Part shown: one piece after another, positions 52,268 through 61,650 of the stretch
Layout of the letters: each line of letters begins with the position of its first letter
Position numbering within the stretch: position 1 is the stretch's first letter
Assembly: GCA_024123955.1 (NCBI GenBank)
Contig: CP099652.1
Coordinates: 5,332,001-5,396,000 of the forward strand
Length of the DNA: 64,000 nucleotides
From: Oxalobacteraceae bacterium OTU3CINTB1
Lineage (GTDB): Bacteria; Pseudomonadota; Gammaproteobacteria; Burkholderiales; Burkholderiaceae_D
Direction: 5' to 3'
Program-made: the position numbers and the translations under genes
Notes under the pieces: model-generated
Databases searched by the model: none
The model's input: the letters and a program-made list of their open reading frames with translations, nothing else
Told to the model about the DNA's origin: nothing

Positions 52268-54712
52268 TCACATGCGCAATGCCCGCACCGGCACCATGCG
52301 CATCGCGATCCAGGTATGGCGCGCGATCGCGATCAGCGCAATCGCCCACGTCAGCGAAAGCGCCAGCACCAACGTCCAGTACCCGATCGGCGCGTGTTCG
52401 GCATAACCGGCCAGATAGCGGTTGATCGCCACCGCCGCGATGGGCAGCGCCAGCACGGCCGCCGCCAGCAGCAATGCCCCGACCTCCCGCAGCACCAGCA
52501 TGCCGATGTCGGTTCGGCGCGCGCCGTGCAGCCTTCGCAGCACAATCTCGCGCGCCCGCCGCTGCACGGTGTTCGCCGACAAGACGTAGGTCCCGAATGC
52601 CGCGATCACCAACGCGATGCCCGTGGCGACCGCCAGCAACCGCGCCAGGCGCGCATCCTCTTCATAATTGACGGCCAGGATGTCGGCCGCGCGATAGGTG
52701 CGCGGAATCGCATCGGGAAAATAGCTCGGCCAGAGCTCACGCGCCGCGCGTTCGATATCGGCCGGCTTACCGGACGCGCGCAAACTCAGCACCGTTCCGG
52801 TGGTCCCGAGGTCATACGCGACAGCGTTCGGCTTGTCCCGCAGTGAACGGAAACGCAGCTCCGGCGCAATGCCGACAATACGCTTCGTCGTCACGACGTT
52901 GTCGAAACCGGTGAATATCACCGACTGCCCCACCGCCTCCTCCGCGCTGGCGAAGCCAAGTTCGCGCGCTGCGACGGCGTTCAGCACCACCGGCACGCTG
53001 TCGTTCTCGGCGTCGATGCCTTCCTTGAACAGCCGCCCCGCCCTTGGCGCGATGCCGTGCACCTCGAAGAAATTCGCGCTGACCGATTTCATCTCCATCG
53101 TCGCCGCCTGTCCGCCGGGTCGCTTGAGCGCCCGCGTCCATATGTAGTCGAGCCGCCCCACCGGGTCTTCGGAGATCACCACTGCGGCCACGCCGGGCTG
53201 CGCTTTCAACGCCGAGTAAAAGCGCCGTGCCTTCTCGCTTTCCTTGACGCGCTCCGGCATATCCACGATCACCATCGGCGCGGGATCGAAACCGGGAGAC
53301 GCGTGCATCGCGAAGTCGGTTTGCCATGCCACGGCGATGGTGACGCTGGCGAAGCCCATGGCGACCGCGACCTGCAACACGGTCAGCGCGCGGCGCCATT
53401 GCATGCTGCCGACCGACTCCGTATCCGGCCGCCCCTCTAGCGCCTGGCGCGGTGGCACCCGCAGCGCGATCCAGACCGGATACGCGGCGGTGGCCAATCC
53501 CAACAGCGCCCCGATGCCGAATGCGGCGGCGACGTTTTGCAGCGAGAACAAGCCTTCCAGCTGGCGGTTGACCAGGTGGGAAAATGCCGGCAACGCCAGC
53601 CACGCCAACAGCAAGGCAAGTACGGTCGCCACCATCGTCACCAGCAGCGATTCGAGTACGAACTGCAGCGCGATGCGCCGCGCGCCGGCGCCCAACACCT
53701 TGCGCATCGCGACCTCGCGCTGCCGGCGCAGTACGCGCACCATCGCCAGGTTGACATAGTTGATCCCGGCCAGCAGCAGGATCAGTACCGCGATCGCTGC
53801 CAGGCCGGCGGTGACAACGGGGCTGGCCCGGTCGCCGGGCAGCGCGATAAAGCTGTTCTTTATCGTGTGGTCGAAGTAAGCGTCGCGCAGCGGCGACATC
53901 GACAATTCAATCGCCTTGCGCTTGCCGAGCCGTTCGCGCACCTCCGGCGGCCATTGATTCACGCTGGGCGTGACATCCACCACTTGCTGCAAGCGGCTGA
54001 CGATTTCGGGGACCGAGGCGCCCGGCTTCACACGCAGCAGCATCTTGGTCATCCAGCCGCCTTCGCCGGTCAGCATTTCGTGCCGAATGGCTTTTTCCAC
54101 CACGCCCGCGTGAACGCCGAACAGGACCTCGAACGGAATCGTGGTATTGGCCGGCGGCGCCGGCACGACGGCGCCTACCTGCATGGTCGCGCCTTCGGAC
54201 AGCATGGTCCGCCCCAACGCGTTGCGCGTGCCGAACATGCGCAGCGCCGCCGTTTCGGTGACGACAAACAGGTCGGGCCGCTCCAGCGCCTGCGCCAGAT
54301 CACCCTGCACCGCCCGCAGGCCGAGCATCGACGGGAAACCGGGCAGCACGATCAGGCCTCGCACCGTCATCAGGTTGCGGTCGACGCGCACCGTCAGCGG
54401 CGTGATCTCCGGGCGTGCCGGAATATAGCTGGTGGCGTCGACGACGCCGGGGATCTTGAGCGCGGTCTCACGCAGGAACATCGGCGCCAGATCGAACAGC
54501 GGCGACGATTGTTCGACATTGAAGTGGTGTTTAACGACGTAGATTTGATCCGCGTCGGGCAGGTGCGTGTCGTACTCCATCGAATAGCGTACGTAACCAA
54601 GCAGCAGCAGGCAGGCGGCCAAGCCCATGCCGAGACCCAGCACGGAGGCCAGGCTGTATGCAGGCTCCTGGATCAGGGTGCGCCAACCGATGCGCAAGTC
54701 GCGTAGCTTCAT
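52268..54712 (-). CDS. FtsX/MacB-type ABC transporter permease
   Basis: An 814-residue membrane protein with two halves, each containing a MacB-like periplasmic core domain and FtsX-type helices. One helix follows the N-terminus (about 20-40); three are near residues 275-405, one near 430-450, and three form the C-terminal block. This duplicated 8-10 helix form occurs in mechanotransmission-type ABC systems acting on lipoproteins, peptides or antibiotics. No ATPase gene is in the neighbourhood, so it must borrow one or is an orphan. The start at 54712 (MKLRDLRIGWRTL) fits the family; the frame extends 13 codons further without support. Confidence 0.85.
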   Translation of the reverse strand: MKLRDLRIGWRTLIQEPAYSLASVLGLGMGLAACLLLLGYVRYSMEYDTHLPDADQIYVVKHHFNVEQSSPLFDLAPMFLRETALKIPGVVDATSYIPARPEITPLTVRVDRNLMTVRGLIVLPGFPSMLGLRAVQGDLAQALERPDLFVVTETAALRMFGTRNALGRTMLSEGATMQVGAVVPAPPANTTIPFEVLFGVHAGVVEKAIRHEMLTGEGGWMTKMLLRVKPGASVPEIVSRLQQVVDVTPSVNQWPPEVRERLGKRKAIELSMSPLRDAYFDHTIKNSFIALPGDRASPVVTAGLAAIAVLILLLAGINYVNLAMVRVLRRQREVAMRKVLGAGARRIALQFVLESLLVTMVATVLALLLAWLALPAFSHLVNRQLEGLFSLQNVAAAFGIGALLGLATAAYPVWIALRVPPRQALEGRPDTESVGSMQWRRALTVLQVAVAMGFASVTIAVAWQTDFAMHASPGFDPAPMVIVDMPERVKESEKARRFYSALKAQPGVAAVVISEDPVGRLDYIWTRALKRPGGQAATMEMKSVSANFFEVHGIAPRAGRLFKEGIDAENDSVPVVLNAVAARELGFASAEEAVGQSVIFTGFDNVVTTKRIVGIAPELRFRSLRDKPNAVAYDLGTTGTVLSLRASGKPADIERAARELWPSYFPDAIPRTYRAADILAVNYEEDARLARLLAVATGIALVIAAFGTYVLSANTVQRRAREIVLRRLHGARRTDIGMLVLREVGALLLAAAVLALPIAAVAINRYLAGYAEHAPIGYWTLVLALSLTWAIALIAIARHTWIAMRMVPVRALRM

Positions 54713-54854
54713 TGGGTAAGTCCGTGGATGGAAGATAAAGGAGCATTGCAACTACCATGCCACGGCTTTTTACACCCTGTTTTCACCCTGCCGCGCGCGG
54801 AATCGACGATATTTGTTCGGAAGTGGACGTTGGCGCTGTTCACTTCCGAACACT

Positions 54855-57800
54855 TTACTTCGACTTCACCGGGAAGGCCGGACGCGGAGGACGCACCGGC
54901 GGATTCTTCGCCAGTTCCGCCTTGATGACCTCAATCGCCTTTTCCAGCTGCGGATCACGTCCGGCGATGACGTCCGCCGGCGTTTGATCGACCTCGATGT
55001 CCGGCGCCACGCCCTCGTTTTCCACGCCCCAGCCGCCCTCGCGCGTCCAGAAGGCCAGGTTCGGCGCGGTGATCGTGCCGCCATCGAGCAGCACCGGGAA
55101 GCCAAGCACGCCCACCAATCCGCCCCAGGTTCGCTTGCCGATCAACGGCCCCATTTGGTTTTTGCGGAACATCCACGGCAGCAGGTCCCCGCCCGAGCCG
55201 GCCGTCTCGTCGATCAGCATCGCGCGCGGTCCCTGGATCGAGGCCGATGGCGTTTTCATGTCCGCGCCGTAGCGCATGGTCCACCAAGCGATTTCCTTCT
55301 TCTGCAAAATTTCCAGATAGTAGTCGGCCACGCTGCCACCGCCATTGAAGCGTTCATCGATGATGACGGCATCCTTGTCGGCCTGCGGGAAGAAGTAGCG
55401 CTTGAAATAGGTATGCCCCAAACCTGCGGTGTTCGGCACGTACACATAGGCTACCTTGCCGCCGGTGGCCGCGTTGACCTTGCGGATATTCCCCTCGATC
55501 CAGTCGCGGTTGCGCAGCGCGTCCTCGGTCGGCACCGGCACCACGGTGATGGTGCGCGACTTGCTGCCGTCCGCGTTCGGGCCGACGGTGATGTCGATCG
55601 CCTTGTTGGCGGTGTTTTCGAAGGCGCTATACAGATTGGTCGGCGCCACCAGTTGGCGGCCATCGACCGCCAGCAAATACTCGCCGGCCTTGACGTTCAG
55701 CCCCGGCTCCGTCAGCGGCGCGCGCAGCGCCGGATTCCAGTTCAAGCCGCCGTACACTTTCTTGAAGCGGTAACGGCCATCGCTGATCTCGTAGTCCGCG
55801 CCCAGCAGGCCGCCCGGCACCGCTTTGCTGTCGGTGAAGAAGTCGCCGCCGCCGCCGCGATGATGGCCGACACCCAGCTCGCTGCACAGCCACTGGATCA
55901 GGCGATTCAGATCGGCGCGCGATGACAGCTCCGGCAGGAACTGCGCATACTTCTCGCGCATCTTGTTCCAGTTCGCGCCGTGCATGCCGGGATCGTAGAA
56001 GAAGTCGCGATTGATGCGCCACGCCTCATTGAAAATCTGCGTCCACTCGGCGCGCGGTTCGGCGCGCACTTCGATCGCCTCGACCTTGATCTTGCCTTCG
56101 CCCGGCGTCAATGTCTTGGCGCTGGCGCTGCCCATGGCCCACGCCTCCTTGAGGCGGTAGACGATCTTTTTGCCATCGGAAGACACCTCGAATTCATCAG
56201 CCTCCGCCAGCAGCGTTTCGGCCTTGCGGTCCTTCAGGTCGAAGCGCTGGATCGCTTTCTTGCCGTCGTTCTCGCGCAGGAAGAATATCTGCCCGTCCTG
56301 CCCCGCTTCCAGGTCCGACAGCGATGCCGCCGGTATCGGCAAATCGACGATGCGCGTTTCGATGCCCTCGAAATCGATAGCCATCGGCGCGACCGGCGCC
56401 ACCGTGACCTTCGGATCGTCGCGCCCCGTCTTCGGATCGATCTTCGGCGTCTCCGGCTTGGCCGGTTCCTTCTTCTCCGACACCGGTGGCGTGGCCGGGG
56501 CTGCTTTTTCCTCGTCGCTCTCCTTGATCAGCGGCGACGGCAGGTCGCGCCGCAGCACCGCCATCCAGACCGTGCGCGTGACGCGGTTGTCCTCGTTCTG
56601 CTGGGAGAACCAGTTATTGCTAGGTCCCGCGTTGGTGGAGGCGAAGAAGTACAGATACTTGCCGCTCTTGTCGAAGACCGGATTGACCACATCCGACAGG
56701 CCGTCCGTCACCGGCCATGATTTTTTCTGCTCCAGCGAATAAATGTAGGCGCTGCGCGTGTAGGTCATCGAATTGAGCGCGTAGGCGATCCAGCGCGAAT
56801 CCGGCGCCCATGCCGCGCGCAAGGTCTTGTTCACGCCATACAGCGGTTCGGACGCGATCTTGCTGATCGTGCCTGAGGCGACATCCATCACGTACAAGGT
56901 CCAGGAGTTGTCGGTGTAGGCGATCTTCTTGCTGTCCGGCGACCAGACGGGGTTGTCGTAGAAGCCGGAACCGGTCAGCTTGAACTTGCGCGGTTCGCCC
57001 TTACCGTCCTGCGCGCGGATATGCAGCGCATACTCTCCCGATTCATCCGAGAAGTAGGCGACCGAGCGGCCATCCGGCGACCATGCGGGCGAGCGCTCGT
57101 TGGCGGCCGTGGTCTGCGTCAGGTTGCGCACATCGCCTTTGTCGGCGGGGATGGTGACGATCTCGCCACGGAATTCATACGCCACCCGCGCACCCGACGG
57201 CGACACCGAGAAATTGCGGATGTACTTGGCGCCGCTGAGCCAGCGCGGACGCGACATCCCCAGGTCGCTGCTAACGCCGATGGTCAGCTTGCGCGCCTGG
57301 CCGCTGCCCAGGTCCAGCGCGTGCAGATAGCCGGCCTGCTCGTAGACGATGCCGTTGCCCGACGCGGAAGCGTTCAGCACCGGGAAGTCGGTATGCTTCG
57401 TCAGCGCGCGCACGGCCTTGGACTTCACATCGTAGGCATACAGATTGAATTCGCCGTCGCGGTCGGAGCGGAAGTAGACGGTGTCGCCGATCCATATCGG
57501 ATCGACGTCGTTCGAATGCGTGGCCGGCTGCGGTATCTTGACCACCGATTTGTCGCCCCGGTTGAACAGCCACAGAATCGAGTTGGTGCCGCCCCGGTAG
57601 TGCTTCCACTGCAGGAAGGCTGGCGAGAACGGGTTGTAGACGATGCTCTTGCCATCGGGCGACCAGGCGGCGCGCGCGGCGTTCGGCACTTCCAGCTGCG
57701 TCTCCACGCCGCCGGTCACCGGCACGGTGAACAGTTTGCGATAGCGGTTGTTGAACGCCGCGCGCGGCGAAGTAAACATCACCGACTTTCCGTCGGGCGC

Positions 57801-58163
57801 AAAGCCCTGCACCACGTCGGCGCCAGGATGATACGTCAACCGCTTCGGCACCCCGCCCTCGATCGGCAGCAGATAGACGTCGGTGTTGCCGTCGACTTGC
57901 GCGCTGTAGGCGATCAGTTTGCCGTCCGGCGAGAATTGCGGATTCGATTTCTCGCCCGGGTCGGACGTCAGGCGACGCGGTGCGCCACCGTCCGGATTCG
58001 CCAGCCACACATCGCCCGCATAGATGAAGGCCAGGTGGGTGGCCGATAACGCCGGCTCGGTCAGCATGCGGGTATCGCTGGTGCTGGGCAGTGCCTGCGC
58101 GGATTGGGCCATGGTGATGGCCGCACCGGCGACGGCGACGGATACGAGGCGCTTCAAGTGCAT
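54855..58163 (-). CDS. Tricorn-like S41 family protease, first copy
   Basis: A 1,102-residue secreted protein. It has a signal peptide (cut after about residue 24, A-Q-A), a WD40/TolB-like beta-propeller region of about 500 residues with many F-S-P-D-G-K and W-S-P-D-S/G-K repeats, a Pro/Lys-rich linker near 560-600, then a tricorn C1 helical domain, a PDZ domain and an S41 C-terminal protease domain. In the latter, the nucleophile region is M-L-I-D-E-T-A-G-S-G-G-D. Tricorn proteases trim peptides; this one would work in the periplasm. The ATG at 58163 has GGAG 6 bases upstream; a TTG just before it is less likely. A second paralogue lies 10 bases upstream. Confidence 0.88.
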   Translation of the reverse strand: MHLKRLVSVAVAGAAITMAQSAQALPSTSDTRMLTEPALSATHLAFIYAGDVWLANPDGGAPRRLTSDPGEKSNPQFSPDGKLIAYSAQVDGNTDVYLLPIEGGVPKRLTYHPGADVVQGFAPDGKSVMFTSPRAAFNNRYRKLFTVPVTGGVETQLEVPNAARAAWSPDGKSIVYNPFSPAFLQWKHYRGGTNSILWLFNRGDKSVVKIPQPATHSNDVDPIWIGDTVYFRSDRDGEFNLYAYDVKSKAVRALTKHTDFPVLNASASGNGIVYEQAGYLHALDLGSGQARKLTIGVSSDLGMSRPRWLSGAKYIRNFSVSPSGARVAYEFRGEIVTIPADKGDVRNLTQTTAANERSPAWSPDGRSVAYFSDESGEYALHIRAQDGKGEPRKFKLTGSGFYDNPVWSPDSKKIAYTDNSWTLYVMDVASGTISKIASEPLYGVNKTLRAAWAPDSRWIAYALNSMTYTRSAYIYSLEQKKSWPVTDGLSDVVNPVFDKSGKYLYFFASTNAGPSNNWFSQQNEDNRVTRTVWMAVLRRDLPSPLIKESDEEKAAPATPPVSEKKEPAKPETPKIDPKTGRDDPKVTVAPVAPMAIDFEGIETRIVDLPIPAASLSDLEAGQDGQIFFLRENDGKKAIQRFDLKDRKAETLLAEADEFEVSSDGKKIVYRLKEAWAMGSASAKTLTPGEGKIKVEAIEVRAEPRAEWTQIFNEAWRINRDFFYDPGMHGANWNKMREKYAQFLPELSSRADLNRLIQWLCSELGVGHHRGGGGDFFTDSKAVPGGLLGADYEISDGRYRFKKVYGGLNWNPALRAPLTEPGLNVKAGEYLLAVDGRQLVAPTNLYSAFENTANKAIDITVGPNADGSKSRTITVVPVPTEDALRNRDWIEGNIRKVNAATGGKVAYVYVPNTAGLGHTYFKRYFFPQADKDAVIIDERFNGGGSVADYYLEILQKKEIAWWTMRYGADMKTPSASIQGPRAMLIDETAGSGGDLLPWMFRKNQMGPLIGKRTWGGLVGVLGFPVLLDGGTITAPNLAFWTREGGWGVENEGVAPDIEVDQTPADVIAGRDPQLEKAIEVIKAELAKNPPVRPPRPAFPVKSK

Positions 58164-58173
58164 CAAGGTCTCC

Positions 58174-61100
58174 TTATTTCAACGCGGGGATCACCTGCGG
58201 TTGATATGGTTTGATCGGATTGTCCTTCAACTTTTTGTCCAGCAGTTCCAACGCCACTTCCAGCTGCCGGTCCTGTCCCATGAAGGTCGCATGCGGCAGG
58301 TTGTCCACTTCCACATCCGGCGTCACGCCCACGCCTTCGATCAGCCAATGGCCGTCGACGGTGTTGAACTGGCCGTTCTCGGCGACGCGCGCCATGCCGT
58401 TGTCGCTCAGGCGGTTGTTATCGCTCAGCCAGACGCCGGCGCCGGCGGTGCGCTTGCCGACCAGCGGCGCCAGCCCCAGGGCCTTGACGCCGGCCGCAAA
58501 GGTTTCGCCGTCCGAATAGGTCAGTTCATCGACCAGCACCACCAGATGCCCGCGGAAGGTGTTCTGCATGTTCGGCGCCGGCTGCGCGCCCGGGGACGAC
58601 CAGAAGGCCCAAGCCTTGCGCAGCAGTTTTTCGATGATCCAGCTATCGATGTTGCCGCCGTTATTGCGGCGCACGTCGATGATCAGGCCTTCGCGGTTGA
58701 CGTTGGCGTAGAAGTCGCGCGCGAACGAGGCGATGTCGCGCGGTCCCATGGCGCGCAGGTGCAGGTAACCGATGCGTCCCTTCGACGCCGTCTCCACCTG
58801 GCGCGCGCGGCTCTGCTCCCAGTCGCTGTAGCGCAGGCCGGCCTGCTTGAACATATTCACCGGCATCACGATCACGGGACCGGCGCCGCCGGCCTTGCGC
58901 TTGATCTGCAGCAGCACCTGCCGGTCGGCCTGGTTCAGCAGCAGGTCGGCGATGTCGCGCGACTCCAGCACCGGCTTGCCGTTGACGGCGGTGATGATGT
59001 CGCCCTCCTTCACGTTGACGTCCGCCTGCGCCAGCGGTCCGCGCTCGGACGGCAGCTCCGGCTCGCTGCGGTAGATGTGATCGACGCGGTAGCCTTCGGC
59101 GGTGCGCGTGAGCAGCGCGCCCAGCCCCGCCGGCACGCCCTCCGGAGCGGAGCGGCGAATGTCGCCGGGCGCGATCTGCGAGTGCAGCGCGCCGACCTCG
59201 CTGATCATCATGCCCAGGATGTCGTTGAGCTCCGCGCGGTCGGTCACGCGTTCGACCAGCGGCGTGTATTTATCGCGCACGGCGGTCCAGTCCACGCCGC
59301 GCATCTTGGCGTCGTACAGGAAGTCGCGGTGCATGCGCCAGGCGTCGTTGAACATCTGCTTCCACTCCAGGCGCGGATTGGAGGTGAAGCTCCAGTCGTC
59401 GACCTTGACCCTGGACTTGGAGATGTCGCCCGGCGCCTTGGCGGCCGCGTCGACGATGATCATGTCGCCCGGCCCGCCGCTGAAGGTGCGGTAATAAATG
59501 TGCTTCTTGTCGGCGGCCAGGTCGAATTCGCGCACGCCGGCGGCGAAGGTTTCCGGCTGCGGACCGTTGGAGGCGATCGCCAACGTTTTCAGATTCGCCT
59601 TGCCATCGCCGGACTCCACATCCAGGAAGTACAGTCGCTTGTCGTCCATGTTCAGGCCACGGTAGTTACCGGGCGCCAGCGGCACTTCGTACAGGCGGTC
59701 CTGCAGGCCGGCGAAGACGATCTCCGGCAGCGACTTGTCCGATTTCTTGACCGGCGGCGCAGTTTTGGTGACGGCTTTTTCGACCGCTTTAGCGACTGCT
59801 TTCTCAGCCGCCTTCTCCGCCGCCTGTTCGACCGCCTTGTCGGCCGTGCCCTCGGCCACCTTCTCGCCCGGCTTGCCCAGTTCATCGTCCGGCTTGAACG
59901 GGAAGCGGTTGCCCGGCTGGAGCGCCAGCGCATAGACGCCGGTGCGCTTGTCGAACACCGGTCCCATATTGCGGTCGCCCCACGGCGAACCGTTCGCCAG
60001 CTGGAAGTTGCGGGCAGAGAGGAAGTACAGCCATTTTCCGTCCGGCGAAAACACCGGCGCGCGCGAGGTGTAACGGTCGCTGGTAACGAAGGCCAGCTGC
60101 TTCGACGCCAGGTTGTACAAGCCGATTTGCTCGCGCTGCTCGGTGGTTGCGGAGCGCACCAGCGCTAGATTCTTGCTGTCGCCCGACCACAGGATTTCGT
60201 CGTGCTTGTCGACGCCGGCCTTGCCCGCGTCGTCGATGACGATATTCGATTTGGTGGCCAGGTCCAGCAGCCAGAAACGGCCCTTCTTGTCCGTGTGCCC
60301 CAGCCAGCGGCCGTCCGGCGATGGATACAGCTGCCAGCGGTGGCTGATGCCGTCGCGGGTCAGCTGCTGGCCGGGGCCGGAGCCGTCGGCGGCGAACTTC
60401 CAGATTTCGTTTTCGCCCGTGGTGTCGACGATCGCGTAGACCCACTTGTCGTCTGGGCTGAAGACCGCCTCGCGCGCCCGCGCGCCTTCCGGCACCGCGA
60501 TCTCGACGCGGCGCTGGGCGCCGGTGCCGGCCAGGCTGACGCGCCCGCGCGCCGTCAACACCAGCCGCTCGGACTTGGCGGACAGCTGCACATTCGTCAA
60601 CTGATCCAGCGGCGAGCGAATTTGACGCGCGCGTTGCTGGTCGAAGTCCGAGACCAGGCCGATCGACAGCTGGCGGTCGGCCGACGCGGCCAGGTCGAAC
60701 ACGCGTAGGTCCGCGCCCAGTTGGTAGACGACGCGGCCGTCGCCCATCGCCGCATTGCGCACATCCCAGTCGTTATGTTTGGTGAGCTGGCGCGGATCGC
60801 TGCCATCGGGCGCCATCGACCACAGGTTGTCGGAGCCGCCACGGTCGCTGATGAAGTAAATCCGGCCCTGCCACCACATCGGACGCTTGTTGTTGCCGGC
60901 ATCGTCGGCCAGCAGCGGCCTGGCTTCCGCCCCGGCGCCCGCGTTCAAGTCGTAGCGCCACAGCTGCGCGTGGGCGCCGCCGCGATAATTTTTAACGTTG
61001 TCGTTGGTCAGGGCCAGGCCGTAGCGCGTGAAGTACAGGGTCTTGCCGGCGTCGTCGAGCACCGCATCGTTGGCGTCGGCGACGGCGAACACGCGGCGCT

Positions 61101-61557
61101 GCAAGGTCGATGGCTGCACGGCGGCGACGATGCGGTGCGCCGACGGCCCCTTCGAATCCTGAGTGCTGACCAGCACCTCGCCCTGCGCCGTCCAGCCCAG
61201 CACCGTGACGGCGCCGTTCTCGAACGTCAACCGCTTCGGCAGGCCGCCGGCGACCGGCATGACATAGGCTTCCTGCGCGCCCTCGTAGGAAGCGGAGAAC
61301 GCGATCCATTTGCCGTCGTACGAAATGGCGGCGTTGGTTTCGGCGGCAGGGTGCGTGGTCAGGCGCTGCGCCTGCCCGCCCTGGGCGCCGGTGCGCCACA
61401 AGTCGCCTTCGGCGGTGAAGACGACGGCGTCGCCACGGATGGCGGGGAAACGGTAGTAGGATTCGGCGGCGGAAGCCGCCTGGCCGGCCAACAGGCCGGC
61501 GGACATCAGGATCAAGGCAACGGGGCGTAGGCGGAAGCGAAGGCGGAGCGGTGACAT
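58174..61557 (-). CDS. Tricorn-like S41 family protease, second copy
   Basis: A 1,127-residue paralogue with the same order: signal peptide (cut after A-A-S-A, about residue 30), TolB-like propeller repeats, an Ala/Glu/Lys-rich repetitive linker (about 575-605), tricorn C1 domain, PDZ (about 850-930) and S41 domain. The catalytic region reads VVLVDELTYSDGETFAAG, with Ser in Y-S-D-G as the expected nucleophile. The two proteins differ strongly outside motifs, so the duplication is old. Both are likely translated from one transcript starting upstream of this gene. It probably degrades extracellular or periplasmic peptides. Confidence 0.88.
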   Translation of the reverse strand: MSPLRLRFRLRPVALILMSAGLLAGQAASAAESYYRFPAIRGDAVVFTAEGDLWRTGAQGGQAQRLTTHPAAETNAAISYDGKWIAFSASYEGAQEAYVMPVAGGLPKRLTFENGAVTVLGWTAQGEVLVSTQDSKGPSAHRIVAAVQPSTLQRRVFAVADANDAVLDDAGKTLYFTRYGLALTNDNVKNYRGGAHAQLWRYDLNAGAGAEARPLLADDAGNNKRPMWWQGRIYFISDRGGSDNLWSMAPDGSDPRQLTKHNDWDVRNAAMGDGRVVYQLGADLRVFDLAASADRQLSIGLVSDFDQQRARQIRSPLDQLTNVQLSAKSERLVLTARGRVSLAGTGAQRRVEIAVPEGARAREAVFSPDDKWVYAIVDTTGENEIWKFAADGSGPGQQLTRDGISHRWQLYPSPDGRWLGHTDKKGRFWLLDLATKSNIVIDDAGKAGVDKHDEILWSGDSKNLALVRSATTEQREQIGLYNLASKQLAFVTSDRYTSRAPVFSPDGKWLYFLSARNFQLANGSPWGDRNMGPVFDKRTGVYALALQPGNRFPFKPDDELGKPGEKVAEGTADKAVEQAAEKAAEKAVAKAVEKAVTKTAPPVKKSDKSLPEIVFAGLQDRLYEVPLAPGNYRGLNMDDKRLYFLDVESGDGKANLKTLAIASNGPQPETFAAGVREFDLAADKKHIYYRTFSGGPGDMIIVDAAAKAPGDISKSRVKVDDWSFTSNPRLEWKQMFNDAWRMHRDFLYDAKMRGVDWTAVRDKYTPLVERVTDRAELNDILGMMISEVGALHSQIAPGDIRRSAPEGVPAGLGALLTRTAEGYRVDHIYRSEPELPSERGPLAQADVNVKEGDIITAVNGKPVLESRDIADLLLNQADRQVLLQIKRKAGGAGPVIVMPVNMFKQAGLRYSDWEQSRARQVETASKGRIGYLHLRAMGPRDIASFARDFYANVNREGLIIDVRRNNGGNIDSWIIEKLLRKAWAFWSSPGAQPAPNMQNTFRGHLVVLVDELTYSDGETFAAGVKALGLAPLVGKRTAGAGVWLSDNNRLSDNGMARVAENGQFNTVDGHWLIEGVGVTPDVEVDNLPHATFMGQDRQLEVALELLDKKLKDNPIKPYQPQVIPALK

Positions 61558-61650
61558 GGACAGGCTTTGCGAGTTGTCGATAGGAACGACGATTCTGTCA
61601 TACCTTGACCGCTTGACGCAAAGAAAAACTGCCCCGCAGCCGCGCCACTG

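Noticed and set aside
58024..60168. 714-codon frame antisense to the second tricorn-like gene, and a similar 671-codon frame (61768-63783) antisense to the M4 gene
   Set aside because: Low-complexity translation from the opposite strand of clear genes; no ribosome sites.
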